From NCBI GenBank assembly GCA_016874235.1, contig VGUJ01000008.1, forward strand, positions 18,718-82,717: 64,000 bases of DNA. Reading direction: 5' to 3'. The position numbers were made by a program, and so were the translations under genes. Of this stretch, positions 30,176 to 39,867 are shown piece by piece (positions within the stretch are counted from its first letter, which is position 1; each line of letters starts with the position of its first letter). Origin of the DNA: Gammaproteobacteria bacterium (GTDB lineage: Bacteria; Pseudomonadota; Gammaproteobacteria; Steroidobacterales; Steroidobacteraceae). Below the pieces are notes generated by a model. That model did no database searches, was not told where the DNA came from, and saw only the letters and a list, made by a program, of their open reading frames with translations.

Positions 30176-31345
30176 CTAAAGCACTCGGGCGGAGAGTACG
30201 CCGTCGATCGCCCGAATGCGACCGAGCAACGCGAGATCCACCGCACCCTCGACATCGATGAGGGTGTAGGCCACCTCACCCCGAGACTTATTGAGAAGCT
30301 CCGAAATATTGATCCCTGCACCGGCCAGTAACGTGGACATTTGACCCACCATGTTGGGGACGTTGCTGTTAGCAACGGCGATTCTCGCCGTCCCCGCAAT
30401 GCGTGGAAGATGGGCGTCCGGGAAATTCACGCTGTGACGAATGTTTCCGTTCTCAAGGTAATCGCGCAGCGTGTCAGCCGCCATCACGGCGCAGTTTTCC
30501 TCAGCCTCTCCTGTCGACGCACCAAGATGGGGAAGCGTCACCACTTTTCGATGGCCTTTCAACGCATTCTTTGGAAAGTCGCAAATGTAGGCGTGAAGCT
30601 GACCCGTATCGAGCGCCGCGATGACTGCGGCGTCGTCCACGATGGGGGCTCGTGAGAAATTGAGCAGCACACCGCCCTTGGCCATCAGGGCGATCCGAGC
30701 GGCGTTGACGAGACCACGGGTTGCATCGATCAGCGGAACGTGCACCGACACAAACTGACTGCGCGCAAAAAGATCGTCGAGCGAAGCCGCCTGTTCGATG
30801 GATGACGACAATTGCCACGCTCGCTGCACCGTAATCTGTGGGTCGTAACCAATGACGCGCATCCCGAGGCGCTCAGCGACGTTGGCCACCTCAACGCCGA
30901 TTGCACCCAATCCGATGACGCCCAAGGTGCGTCCCGGTAACTCGAAACCGGCGAAATCTTTCTTTCCTTTCTCGGTGGCTTCGTCGATCGATTTATCGTC
31001 TCCGGAGAGCGCACGAGCGAAATCCCAGGCCTGCACGATGTTACGAGCGGCGAGAAAAAGCCCTGCGACGACCAGCTCTTTGACGGCGTTGGCGTTCGCG
31101 CCCGGCGAGTTAAACACTGGAATGCCACGTTTCGTCAGCGCGGCCACCGGAACATTGTTGGTGCCCGCACCGGCTCGCGCGACCGCCAGCACGGAACTCG
31201 GAAGAGTCAGCGAATGCATGTCCGACGAACGAACCAGAATGGCATCCGGATCAAAGATGGCAGAGGCCACCTCGTATCGATCGCGAGGCAAACGCTCGAG
31301 ACCGCGGAGACTAATATTGTTGAGGGTCTGGATACGGTACGACAT
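30176..31345 (-). CDS. serA: D-3-phosphoglycerate dehydrogenase
   Basis: 389 residues from the ATG at 31343-31345. The NAD-binding Rossmann motif GVIGLGAIGVEVANVAERLG, the substrate-binding VARAGAGTNNVPV, and the catalytic histidine region TLPHLGASTGEAEEN identify the D-2-hydroxyacid dehydrogenase family. A C-terminal ACT domain (about 320-389) with MVGQMSTLLAGAGINISELL suggests feedback by serine. It performs the first step of serine synthesis. It is inserted between serC (8 bp upstream) and pheA (17 bp downstream), so the second and first serine-pathway enzymes are made together. Confidence 0.94.
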   Translation of the reverse strand: MSYRIQTLNNISLRGLERLPRDRYEVASAIFDPDAILVRSSDMHSLTLPSSVLAVARAGAGTNNVPVAALTKRGIPVFNSPGANANAVKELVVAGLFLAARNIVQAWDFARALSGDDKSIDEATEKGKKDFAGFELPGRTLGVIGLGAIGVEVANVAERLGMRVIGYDPQITVQRAWQLSSSIEQAASLDDLFARSQFVSVHVPLIDATRGLVNAARIALMAKGGVLLNFSRAPIVDDAAVIAALDTGQLHAYICDFPKNALKGHRKVVTLPHLGASTGEAEENCAVMAADTLRDYLENGNIRHSVNFPDAHLPRIAGTARIAVANSNVPNMVGQMSTLLAGAGINISELLNKSRGEVAYTLIDVEGAVDLALLGRIRAIDGVLSARVL

Positions 31346-31353
31346 GACCGACC

Positions 31354-32433
31354 TCACCCGTGTCGACGCTGGAACTCACCCATGAACGCGATGAGGGCGT
31401 CGACCCCTTCGATAGGCATCGCGTTGTAGATCGAGGCGCGCATACCTCCCACAGAGCGGTGTCCCTCGAGATTCGCGAGCCCTACTTTCCCCGCCTCGGC
31501 GCAGAACACTTTCTCAAGATCCGTGTTCGGGACGGTGAACGGTACATTCATCCAGGAACGGCATTCACGCGCCACCGGGCTGCGATAGAACCCTGACCCA
31601 TCGATCGCGGCATAGAGCTTCTCGGCTTTCACTCGGTTGCGCTCACCGATTACCTCGATACCGCCCTGCCTTTTGAGCCAGGCGAATACGAGCCCCGCCA
31701 TGTAGATGCCGAAAGTCGGCGGCGTGTTGAGCATGGAGCCTTCTTTGGCCATGGCGGCGTAGTCCCAAATCGGCGGCGTACCCGGTCTTGCTTTGCCGAT
31801 GAGATCTTCACGAACAATCACGACGACGAGACCCGAGGGACCAATGTTCTTTTGGGCACCGGCGTAAATCAGACCGAATCGACTGACGTCGATGGGACGC
31901 GAGAGGATCGTCGAGGACATATCCGCCACCAATGGCGCGCCGCCGCTGTCCGGCACGTAGGGAAACTCGACTCCCCCGATGGTTTCGTTGGGCGTGTAAT
32001 GTACATACGCCGCGCCGGGCGTCGGCTTGAGAGACGAGGCGACCGGAACAGTCGAATAATTGGACGCTGCCTCATCAGCCAGAACATTCACTTTGCAAAA
32101 GCGCTTCGCCTCCACGATGGCTTTCTTTGACCAAGTGCCGGTGTTGATGTAATCGACGACCGACTCGCTGGTGGTGAGATTCTGCGGGATGGCCGTGAAC
32201 TGACCCGTCGCGCCGCCCTGCAAGAACAGGACTTTGTTTTGGGCTGGAATTCCCATCAGCTCGCGAAGGTCGCTCTCCGCCCGCTCCGCCACGGCGACGA
32301 ACGCCTTGCTTCGATGGCTGACTTCCATGACCGACATGCCGCTACCTTGCCAGTCAAGCAGCTCGTTCTTCGCCTGCTCGAGCACCTCGAGCGGCAACGT
32401 GGCAGGGCCCGCAGCAAAATTAAATAGGCGCAT
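31354..32433 (-). CDS. serC: Phosphoserine aminotransferase
   Basis: 359 residues of the class V PLP aminotransferase family, starting MRLFNFAAGPATLPLEVLEQ. The PLP lysine is K195 in YAGAQKNIGPSG. It makes phosphoserine from 3-phosphohydroxypyruvate and also serves pyridoxal phosphate synthesis. The ribosome-binding site is a GGGAGGGGGG run directly before the ATG. It follows gyrA by 23 bp, a gap containing an eight-base T run that might act as a pause or weak terminator. Confidence 0.97.
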   Translation of the reverse strand: MRLFNFAAGPATLPLEVLEQAKNELLDWQGSGMSVMEVSHRSKAFVAVAERAESDLRELMGIPAQNKVLFLQGGATGQFTAIPQNLTTSESVVDYINTGTWSKKAIVEAKRFCKVNVLADEAASNYSTVPVASSLKPTPGAAYVHYTPNETIGGVEFPYVPDSGGAPLVADMSSTILSRPIDVSRFGLIYAGAQKNIGPSGLVVVIVREDLIGKARPGTPPIWDYAAMAKEGSMLNTPPTFGIYMAGLVFAWLKRQGGIEVIGERNRVKAEKLYAAIDGSGFYRSPVARECRSWMNVPFTVPNTDLEKVFCAEAGKVGLANLEGHRSVGGMRASIYNAMPIEGVDALIAFMGEFQRRHG

Positions 32434-32456
32434 CCCCCCTCCCGAAAAAAAAGAAA

Positions 32457-35084
32457 TCAGTGAACGCTGGACGTGTCGGGCGGAGAGCCCCCGGCGCCCT
32501 CGCCTGGCGCAACAGCGCCCTCGGGCGGCGCGAGGTGATCGTCCTCACCCAACGACTCGATGCTTTCGACACTGACCAAGCGTTCGCCGTCATCGAGACG
32601 AATGAGCCGTACGCCCTGCGTGTTGCGCCCGACGATGGAAATCTCGGACACGCCGGTACGAACGAGAGTGCCGTTCGAGCTGATCATCATGATTTCCTGG
32701 TCGGTCTGTACCTGCAGTGCAGCGACCGTCGCGCCGTTTCGCTCAGTGGTCTGCAGCGCGATCACGCCCTGACCACCACGGCCATGGAGCGGGAAATCTT
32801 CAAGCGGCGTGAGCTTGCCGTAACCGTTTTCGCTCGCCGTGAGGATAAGCCCGTCACCCACGACCACCAGCGAAATGACTTCCTGACCTTCCGCGAGCTT
32901 GATACCGCGAACACCCGTGGCGTCTCGACCCATTGCGCGTACTTCTTCTTCCTTGAAGCGAATGGCCTTACCACCACTCGAGCAAAGAATAATGTCGCGC
33001 TTGCCGTCGGTGAGACCGACACCGACCAAGCGGTCGCCGTCGCGCAAGTCGACGGCGATAATGCCTGACGGGCGGGGCCGAGAGTATGCCGACAGCGGCG
33101 TCTTTTTGACTGTGCCGTGGCTCGTCGCCATGAATACGAAATGCTCGTCATCAAACTGCTTGATCGGCAGCACCGCATTGATCCTCTCGCCTTCCTCGAG
33201 CGGCATGAGATTGACCAATGGCTTGCCGCGAGCAACCCGACCGGCCTGGGGCAGCTCGAACACGCGGATCCAATACACCCGACCGCGATTTGAAAAACAC
33301 AGCAGCGTGTCGTGGGTGTGCGCCACGAACAACTTTTCGACAAAGTCTTCGTCCTTGACCGCCGTCGCCGTCTTGCCACGGCCGCCGCGACGCTGCGCCT
33401 GATACTCGGTCAACGGTTGACTCTTGGCGTAGCCGGCGTGAGACAGCGTGACGACCACGTCCTGCGGCTCGATGAGATCTTCGGTGGCGAGGTCGATGTG
33501 ATCGAGGTTGATTTCCGTACGACGGGTATCGCCGTAGTCGTCACGAATGGTGATCAATTCCCCGCGAACCACCTCAGTGAGTCGCTCGGGGCGCGCCAAA
33601 ATATCGGTCAAATCGGTGATGAGTGACAGCAACTCAGCGTATTCGCCGACGATCTTGTCTTGCTCGAGCCCCGTGAGGCGATTGAGCCGCATGTCGAGAA
33701 TGGCCTGGGCCTGAGCTTCGCTCAGGCGATAACCCGAGGCGTCAGATTGCAACCCGAGCTCCGCGGCCAAATCTTTGGGTCGGGTTGAGACGTTGTTCGT
33801 CCGAGCAAGCATCTCGGGGACGGCACCGGACGACCAACGGCGACCCAGGAGCGCGGCTTTCGCCTCGGCAGGACTCGGAGAGGCCTTGATGAGCGCGATC
33901 ACCTCGTCGATGTTCGCGAGCGCCACTGCCAAACCCTCGAGGATATGGGCTCGGTCTCGCGCTTTGGCGAGATCGAATACCGTACGACGGGTAACGACCT
34001 CGCGACGATGGCGAATGAACGCCTCCAACATTTCTTTGAGCGACAACAGCCGAGGCTGCCCATCGACCAGCGCCACCATGTTGATGCCAAACACCGTTTC
34101 GAGCGGCGTCTGGGCAAACAGGTTGTTCAGGACGACCTCGGCGTTCTCACCGCGCCGAAGCTCAATCACGATGCGCATACCGTCCTTGTCGGACTCGTCG
34201 CGCAGACCGTCGTTGGCAATGCCTTCGATCAGCTTCTCGCGTACCAGATCGGCGATGCGTTCGATCAACCGCGCCTTGTTAACCTGATAGGGAAGCTCAG
34301 TGACGATGATGGCTTGACGATCCGCCTTGCCAACCTCTTCAAAATGCGTGCGCGCGCGAATGGATAAACGACCCCGTCCGGACTTGTACGCGCTGACGAT
34401 TTCTTGGGCGCCGTTGATGATGCCCGCTGTCGGGAAGTCTGGGCCCGGAACGTGGGCCATCAGGCCCGCAAGAGAAATCTCCGGATCGTCGATTACTGCA
34501 AGGCACGCGTTGACGATTTCGGTGAGATTGTGCGGCGGGATATTCGTCGCCATACCGACGGCGATACCCGACGATCCGTTGACGAGCAGGTTCGGGATGC
34601 GGGAGGGCATCACTGCGGGTTCGCTCAACGACTCGTCATAGTTCGGAACGAAGTCGACGGTCTCGCGATCGATGTCGGCCAGCAACTCCCCTGCCATGCG
34701 CGACATGCGTACTTCGGTGTAACGCATGGCCGCCGGCATATCGCCGTCGACCGAACCGAAGTTGCCCTGTCCATCGACCAGCAGATATCGCATGGAGAAC
34801 GGTTGGGCCATACGAACGATCGCGTCGTACACCGCCGAATCGCCGTGGGGGTGATATTTACCGATGACGTCACCGACGACGCGCGCGGACTTTTTATAAG
34901 GTTTGTTGTACTCGTTGCCAAGCTCGCGCATGGCAAACAAGACGCGGCGATGGACCGGTTTCAGGCCGTCGCGTACGTCAGGGAGTGCTCGCCCTACGAT
35001 CACGCTCATGGCGTAATCGAGGTAAGACTGACGCATCTCGTCTTCGAGGTTGACGGGTAGAACTTCTCGGGCGATTTCGCTCAT
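32457..35084 (-). CDS. gyrA: DNA gyrase subunit A
   Basis: 875 residues from the ATG at 35082-35084; the earlier in-frame starts extend into the ubiG promoter region. The breakage-reunion domain has the active tyrosine in [14 protein letters not shown]. The quinolone-resistance region is [19 protein letters not shown] with S83 and D87, the wild-type residues in E. coli numbering. The C-terminal half carries beta-pinwheel repeats including the GyrA box QRRGGRGKT. An acidic tail ends the protein. It starts the serC-serA-pheA-aroA-cmk run and is divergent from ubiG. Confidence 0.98.
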   Translation of the reverse strand: MSEIAREVLPVNLEDEMRQSYLDYAMSVIVGRALPDVRDGLKPVHRRVLFAMRELGNEYNKPYKKSARVVGDVIGKYHPHGDSAVYDAIVRMAQPFSMRYLLVDGQGNFGSVDGDMPAAMRYTEVRMSRMAGELLADIDRETVDFVPNYDESLSEPAVMPSRIPNLLVNGSSGIAVGMATNIPPHNLTEIVNACLAVIDDPEISLAGLMAHVPGPDFPTAGIINGAQEIVSAYKSGRGRLSIRARTHFEEVGKADRQAIIVTELPYQVNKARLIERIADLVREKLIEGIANDGLRDESDKDGMRIVIELRRGENAEVVLNNLFAQTPLETVFGINMVALVDGQPRLLSLKEMLEAFIRHRREVVTRRTVFDLAKARDRAHILEGLAVALANIDEVIALIKASPSPAEAKAALLGRRWSSGAVPEMLARTNNVSTRPKDLAAELGLQSDASGYRLSEAQAQAILDMRLNRLTGLEQDKIVGEYAELLSLITDLTDILARPERLTEVVRGELITIRDDYGDTRRTEINLDHIDLATEDLIEPQDVVVTLSHAGYAKSQPLTEYQAQRRGGRGKTATAVKDEDFVEKLFVAHTHDTLLCFSNRGRVYWIRVFELPQAGRVARGKPLVNLMPLEEGERINAVLPIKQFDDEHFVFMATSHGTVKKTPLSAYSRPRPSGIIAVDLRDGDRLVGVGLTDGKRDIILCSSGGKAIRFKEEEVRAMGRDATGVRGIKLAEGQEVISLVVVGDGLILTASENGYGKLTPLEDFPLHGRGGQGVIALQTTERNGATVAALQVQTDQEIMMISSNGTLVRTGVSEISIVGRNTQGVRLIRLDDGERLVSVESIESLGEDDHLAPPEGAVAPGEGAGGSPPDTSSVH

Positions 35085-35167
35085 TCGACGGTCGCTAATT
35101 TCATTCGAAAACGAGTGAGAAATAGTAACATAGACCACCCATTGAATGTGGCTGAACCGGGCCTCCC

Positions 35168-35902
35168 ATGAACCAACCCCAAGCTGCCCAATCCCCAGCC
35201 TCTCAGGTCGACGAGGCCGAGCTCGCAAAGTTCGAGGCGATTGCCCATCGCTTTTGGGATCCACAGGGAGAGTTCGGCACACTCCACACGCTCAATCCGG
35301 CGCGCCTCGCCTTTATCGGCGAGCGAACCTCATTACGCGGCGCTCGCGTGGCAGACGTCGGCTGCGGTGGCGGCCTACTTGCCGAAGCATTGACTCGCGC
35401 TGGCGCTTCGGTCACCGCAATCGATCTGGCCCCATCGATGATTGAGGTTGCCAAACTGCATGCAGCGGGCGAGCGACTGCAAATCAACTACCGCGTGCAA
35501 TCGGTCGAGAGCCTCGCCACTGAAGCGACGGGTACCTTCGACGTCGTCACCTGTATGGAGATGCTCGAGCACCTTCCCGACGCTGCACAGGTCGTTAGCG
35601 AGTTGTCTCGATTGCTCAAACCCAACGGATCGCTCTTCGTCTCAACACTCAATCGAAATCTTCGATCGTTCATGTTGGCGATCGTGGGTGCCGAGTACGT
35701 CACGCAACTCGTGCCTCGCGGCACTCACGAGTACGAACGAATGATCCGACCCTCTGAGCTGGCGCGTTGGGCGCGTGATGCCCATCTCACCATCGATGAA
35801 CTCGGCGGTCTCGAATACAACCCGATCACGCGCTCTGCGCGGCTCACGACCGATGTATCGGTCAATTATCTCGCCCACCTGCGACGAGCGGAAGCCGAGT
35901 GA
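35168..35902 (+). CDS. ubiG: Ubiquinone biosynthesis O-methyltransferase
   Basis: 244 residues. The SAM-binding motif [20 protein letters not shown] lies at about 58-77, followed by [17 protein letters not shown] and [15 protein letters not shown]; the N-terminal [19 protein letters not shown] is the UbiG signature. It performs both O-methylations in ubiquinone synthesis. It is divergent from gyrA across 83 bp, as in E. coli. Its stop overlaps the GTG start of the next gene by 4 bp. Confidence 0.97.
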   Translation: MNQPQAAQSPASQVDEAELAKFEAIAHRFWDPQGEFGTLHTLNPARLAFIGERTSLRGARVADVGCGGGLLAEALTRAGASVTAIDLAPSMIEVAKLHAAGERLQINYRVQSVESLATEATGTFDVVTCMEMLEHLPDAAQVVSELSRLLKPNGSLFVSTLNRNLRSFMLAIVGAEYVTQLVPRGTHEYERMIRPSELARWARDAHLTIDELGGLEYNPITRSARLTTDVSVNYLAHLRRAEAE

Positions 35903-36747
35903 TCGATCGCGCCGAGGTGACCCTGGCCTCGTTCGGGGCGGATCGTGACTGGCTACTGCGTTTCTGTCTGCCTGAGACTCGATCCGCATTGACGGCATTA
36001 TTCGAAATCGAGCACGGAGTCATGGACAGTTTGAGGCCCGGGCTCGAGCATTCCGTCGCTCACGCGCGTCTCGAGTGGTGGAGCGATGAACTCACCCGCC
36101 TTGCTCAAGGCACGCCGCGACATCCCGCGACAAGGCTTCTCGCGGCAAGCGCCCTCGATCGCGGAACTTCTCCGCCCGATCTCCACGCGCTCGTCGAACA
36201 CGTCCGCGTCGATCTCGCCTGCGTCGCGTTCATCTCACGAGCTGAACTGGATCAACATCTCGACGCGTGGGGTCAAAGTCTCTTTCGGACCGCCGCCCGA
36301 CTCAGCATCGATGCGGACCCCGACCCGAAGAGTCAGGCGCACGCTCGACTCGCCGCCGAGCGGCTCTCAGTCCAGGCCGGTCGGCTGGTCAGAGAAAGCG
36401 AGCTTCTGAGGCGCTTCTCCCGTCACGCGTTGAGCGGACGAATTTATGTGCCGCTGGGCGATCCCCCCGTGACCCCCTCGCACTGGACGGCCCGACCCCT
36501 CGGGCCGATCGAATCCGAGGCCCTCGCAGCGCGGCGCCGCGAAATCAGTCAAGCACTCAAACAAATGGCCGCCGCGACCTCGCCCGTTGAGCGTCCCGCG
36601 CTACGCGTTCCGATGCTTTGGATGGCGTTCGCAGTCACCCCTTCCGGTCTCGACTCTGCCCTTCTCTCGCCTCTGCGGCGTACCATCGCAACCTGGCGCG
36701 GCGCGGTCGCGCTGTCGCGAGGCCGCGTGCCCTCCGAGCTGATTTAA
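35899..36747 (+). CDS. Squalene/phytoene-synthase-fold protein lacking the aspartate motifs
   Basis: 282 residues with a GTG start that overlaps the ubiG stop (GTGA). The all-helical squalene/phytoene synthase fold is suggested by RLEWWSDELTRLAQGTPRHP, typical of helix D in this family, and by the helix ending SGRIYVPLGD. The first diphosphate-binding motif (DxxxD) would fall at FEIEHGVMDSL and the second near AGRLVRESELL; neither has the needed pair of aspartates. This resembles NDUFAF6-type members, which are non-enzymatic assembly factors, more than a terpene synthase. Coupling to ubiG suggests a quinone- or respiratory-complex role, but that is inference. Confidence 0.65.
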   Translation: MIDRAEVTLASFGADRDWLLRFCLPETRSALTALFEIEHGVMDSLRPGLEHSVAHARLEWWSDELTRLAQGTPRHPATRLLAASALDRGTSPPDLHALVEHVRVDLACVAFISRAELDQHLDAWGQSLFRTAARLSIDADPDPKSQAHARLAAERLSVQAGRLVRESELLRRFSRHALSGRIYVPLGDPPVTPSHWTARPLGPIESEALAARRREISQALKQMAAATSPVERPALRVPMLWMAFAVTPSGLDSALLSPLRRTIATWRGAVALSRGRVPSELI

Positions 36748-36760
36748 GGATCCAAGACGA

Positions 36761-37543
36761 ATGCCTGATCAACAAACCGCTTTTGATCCTCGCCGACTCT
36801 CACTCAAAGGGGATGAACTGGCAGGGCGAGTCATCGCAATCACGGGACCTACGGCAGGCATCGGGCATGCCCTCGCGCTCGAGTGCGCAACGCGTGGCGC
36901 AGAAGTTATCTTGATCGGACGCAATGTCAAAAAGTTAGAAGCCGTACATGACGAAATCTCATCGCTCAAAGCGGTAGGCGGTGAAGCGGTGCCCGAACCG
37001 TGTATCGTACCGCTCGATCTCGAACGCGCTGTCGCAGGCGATTACGATGCGATCGCAAATGCCGTGATGCAACGCTGGGGACGACTCGATGGGCTAGTGC
37101 TGAACGCAGCCCTGCTCGGCGTGTTGGCGCCGATTGAAGATTACGACGTGCCGACATGGGTCAAGGTGATGCATGTCAACGTCACCGCGAATTTCGCGCT
37201 GGCCCAAGTCCTGCTGCCCTCGCTTCGCGCCTCAAAGGACGCCTCGATATTGTTCTTGTCGAGTAGCGTGGGAAGACGCGCTCGCGCCTACTGGGGAGCG
37301 TATGCCGTCTCGAAATTCGCCATCGAAGGACTGATGCAAACGTTAGCTGATGAGCTCGAAAAGACAGCAGTGCGCGTCAATTCGATCAATCCTGGCCGAG
37401 CTCGCACACACATGCGTCGACAAGCCTTTCCCTCCGAAAACATCGAATCTTTACCGATGCCTGAGTCGCTCACGGCACCGATGGTCGCGATGCTCGGGCC
37501 GCAATCACGAGGCGTTACAGGTCAGGCGCTGGACGCTCAGTAA
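36761..37543 (+). CDS. yciK: YciK-like short-chain dehydrogenase/reductase
   Basis: 260 residues. The cofactor motif is GPTAGIGHAL (about 29-38, in the TGxxxGIG position), NAALLG follows, and the catalytic triad region has S167-S169, Y181 and K185 in YAVSKFAIEG. The C-terminus NPGRARTHMRRQAFPSEN matches E. coli YciK closely. The substrate of YciK is not established. It lies 13 bp after the squalene-synthase-fold gene and converges on rluB with a 29-bp overlap of the coding ends; in E. coli rluB and yciK are also close neighbours. Confidence 0.88.
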   Translation: MPDQQTAFDPRRLSLKGDELAGRVIAITGPTAGIGHALALECATRGAEVILIGRNVKKLEAVHDEISSLKAVGGEAVPEPCIVPLDLERAVAGDYDAIANAVMQRWGRLDGLVLNAALLGVLAPIEDYDVPTWVKVMHVNVTANFALAQVLLPSLRASKDASILFLSSSVGRRARAYWGAYAVSKFAIEGLMQTLADELEKTAVRVNSINPGRARTHMRRQAFPSENIESLPMPESLTAPMVAMLGPQSRGVTGQALDAQ

Positions 37544-38348
37544 GACGCTCCGGGGCCGCCTCGAGATATTGGGCTTCTTCTGCGGTCAAGGTTCTGAAGT
37601 GTCCGCGCGCGAGATCTCGCGTCAATGTTAAGGGCCCAAGACTGGTCCTCTGGATGCGACTGACCATCGCACCTTGCCGCTCGAACAACTGGCGAATGTC
37701 CTTGCCACTCGCGCCGATCGCGATGATTCGATACCAACGATTGAGTCCCTCGGGCTCTGTCTCAGACCCCTCAACCGAACTCACCTCGACCGTCCTTCCA
37801 TCGTCGAGCTCTCCACGGGAGAGAGACTCGAGGCGAGCGGCATTCAGTTCACCCCGAACGCGTACGATGAACTCTGTCGGCCAGCGCCGGACGCGCCGCT
37901 GAAGACGCTCCGCGAGCGCACCATCCGTCGTGATGATCTCAAGACCACCGTCGACTCGAGGCATGGGCGAGACCGCCAAAAAGCGACGACCCGCTCGGCG
38001 AGGCAAACGGGTGTACAGCCCCTCGGTCAGAGATTCTCCGGTCGAACGATGACAAAGGAACACGGTGGTTTCCTTACTCAGCCGCGAGGCATCCCGACTG
38101 CGACGCACGACGCGGCCGTCCACTCGAAGCTCATCCCGGCCAATGACGCGCGATCCGAGTTCGGCGACGGTGCCATTGACCGTCACGCGGCCCGCGCGGA
38201 TCCACTCTTCCGCCTCACGACGCGATGCAAGACCCGCCTGGGCCAACACTTTTTGAACTCGCTCCCCCGCTTGGGTCGCCTCGGACGCGCGAACGGACCG
38301 TCCGGACGGCACGGAGCCGCCCGACTTCGAGCGCTCACGCCGGGCCAT
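37515..38348 (-). CDS. RsuA/RluB-family pseudouridine synthase, divergent
   Basis: 277 residues from ATG at 38346-38348. A basic linker is followed by an S4 RNA-binding domain (about 28-75, RVQKVLAQAGLASRREAEEW), then the RsuA-type catalytic domain. The catalytic aspartate is probably D133 in PMPRVDGGLEIITTDG, where typical members read GRLDxxxxGLLLLTxDG. The usual KPxG strand is replaced by FLCHRSTGES. By position next to scpB it would be RluB, which modifies 23S rRNA. The motif changes raise doubt about activity or site. Its start overlaps the scpB stop by 14 bp. Confidence 0.78.
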   Translation of the reverse strand: MARRERSKSGGSVPSGRSVRASEATQAGERVQKVLAQAGLASRREAEEWIRAGRVTVNGTVAELGSRVIGRDELRVDGRVVRRSRDASRLSKETTVFLCHRSTGESLTEGLYTRLPRRAGRRFLAVSPMPRVDGGLEIITTDGALAERLQRRVRRWPTEFIVRVRGELNAARLESLSRGELDDGRTVEVSSVEGSETEPEGLNRWYRIIAIGASGKDIRQLFERQGAMVSRIQRTSLGPLTLTRDLARGHFRTLTAEEAQYLEAAPERLTERPAPDL

Positions 38349-38964
38349 CGTCCTCGCCAGTGTCCGCAGCAACCACGACTGCGTCCGTATCAGGGGCCTC
38401 GGCCACCGGCAGCGACAGCTGCGGATTCAGATCGATCATTTGTTTGATCACTGCGAGCGGCGGTAACTCGTCGATGGTGCGTAGTCCAAAGTAATCAAGG
38501 AAGCTTCGGGTCGTACCGAGAAGTTCGGGATGGCCCGGTACGTCACGGTGACCGACGACGCGTATCCATTCGCGCTCCATCAACGTCTTGACGATGTTTG
38601 GATTGACCGCGACGCCGCGAACCGACTCGATCTCGGCACGCGTGATGGGTTGTCGATAAGCGATCAGCGCCAGCGTTTCGAGCAAGGCACGCGAGTACTT
38701 CTGCGGTCTCTCCGGCCACAGACGACTGATCTCGCGCGCATAACTTTGACGTATCTGGATCCGCCAGCCGCTCGCCGTCTCCCGAAGTTCGATGCCGCGA
38801 TCGCCATACTCCGACCCCAGCGCGTCGAGCGCCGTCTGGATCTGCGCCTTGTCGGGACGACCGTCTTCGTCGAAAAGTTCGCCGATCTCACTGATCGACA
38901 TCGGCTTGCCTGCCGCAAGCAACGACGCCTCGATGACATTGCGGATGTGGTGGTCGCTCATCAA
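38335..38964 (-). CDS. scpB: Segregation and condensation protein B
   Basis: 209 residues with two winged-helix domains: the first at about 7-80 (RNVIEASLLAAGKPMSISEI) and the second at about 90-165, with YSRALLETLALIAYRQPITR and IVKTLMEREWIRVVG. ScpB bridges ScpA and the SMC ATPase heads in condensin. The start overlaps the scpA stop by 4 bp. The last 35 residues are acidic and low-complexity. Confidence 0.96.
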   Translation of the reverse strand: MMSDHHIRNVIEASLLAAGKPMSISEIGELFDEDGRPDKAQIQTALDALGSEYGDRGIELRETASGWRIQIRQSYAREISRLWPERPQKYSRALLETLALIAYRQPITRAEIESVRGVAVNPNIVKTLMEREWIRVVGHRDVPGHPELLGTTRSFLDYFGLRTIDELPPLAVIKQMIDLNPQLSLPVAEAPDTDAVVVAADTGEDDGPA

Positions 38965-39866
38965 CTGTCCTTTTCGGTTGAATTGTCTGCAGGCTCGCCC
39001 TCGACAAGTCGAAGATGCGGGGTCTGCGCAGCTCGCACATGGAGCGGTCCGTAGGGCTCGGTCTGCACGATTTCGATCAGCCCCTCGCGCATCAACTCGA
39101 GAATGGCGACAAAGGTGACCGTGACGCCCATTCGACCCTCTTCGGGCTTGAAGAGCTGCATGAAATCGAGGAACGCACCACCGTCGACTGCCGCGAGCAC
39201 ATCGGTCATGCGCGCACGAGCCGACAAGCGTTCGCGTTGAACATGGTGATGCTGGAACATCGCCGCACGCGAGACGACGTCGCGGAACGCGAGAATCATT
39301 TCTTGCAGCGCAACCTGAGGCAAGCTCGATTGCGGGCGCCGGAAGTCCGTCGCAGCACTCGCAGCCCAGGTGTCGCGTTCCTCGCGGGGTAACTGGTCGA
39401 TGCTCTCTGCGGCCTGCTTGAAACGCTCGTACTCTTGCAGGCGACGCACGAGATCGGCTCGCGGATCCGCTTCCTCCGAAATCACGTCCCCGGAGCGCGG
39501 CAACAGCATGCGCGATTTGATCTCGGCGAGCGTTGCGGCCATCAGCATGTACTCGCCCGCCAGCTCGAGCTGAAGCTCCTGCATCAGCTCGATGTAGGTC
39601 ATGTACTGCTTCGTGATATCCGCGAGCGGAATGTCGAGGATGTCGAGATTCTGTCGACGGATCAGATAGAGCAAAAGATCGAGAGGACCCTCAAACGCTT
39701 CGAGGAAGACTTCCAGCGCCTGCGGAGGGATATACAAATCACGCGGCAGCTGGGTCACGGGCTCGCCTTGCACAAGCGCGAAGGGCATCTCGCCCTGAGC
39801 GGGCGAGTCCGTCGACGGATCCGCATCACTCGGCGTGGGAACCAACTTGAGCTCCGGCTTGGCCAT
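38961..39866 (-). CDS. scpA: Segregation and condensation protein A (kleisin)
   Basis: 301 residues from ATG at 39864-39866. After a low-complexity N-terminus of about 55 residues, the kleisin core begins with EGPLDLLLYLIRRQNLDILD, then LAGEYMLMAATLAEIKSRML. The C-terminal winged helix lies at about 235-285 (VTVTFVAILELMREGLIEI). ScpA closes the SMC ring; smc itself is at 45933-49433. It lies 1 bp downstream of trpS and is coupled to scpB. Confidence 0.95.
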   Translation of the reverse strand: MAKPELKLVPTPSDADPSTDSPAQGEMPFALVQGEPVTQLPRDLYIPPQALEVFLEAFEGPLDLLLYLIRRQNLDILDIPLADITKQYMTYIELMQELQLELAGEYMLMAATLAEIKSRMLLPRSGDVISEEADPRADLVRRLQEYERFKQAAESIDQLPREERDTWAASAATDFRRPQSSLPQVALQEMILAFRDVVSRAAMFQHHHVQRERLSARARMTDVLAAVDGGAFLDFMQLFKPEEGRMGVTVTFVAILELMREGLIEIVQTEPYGPLHVRAAQTPHLRLVEGEPADNSTEKDS

Positions 39867-39867
39867 C

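Noticed and set aside
35168..36747. A carotenoid or hopanoid synthesis locus, from the phytoene-synthase-like gene
   Set aside because: Both aspartate-rich motifs are missing and no other terpenoid gene is in the window.
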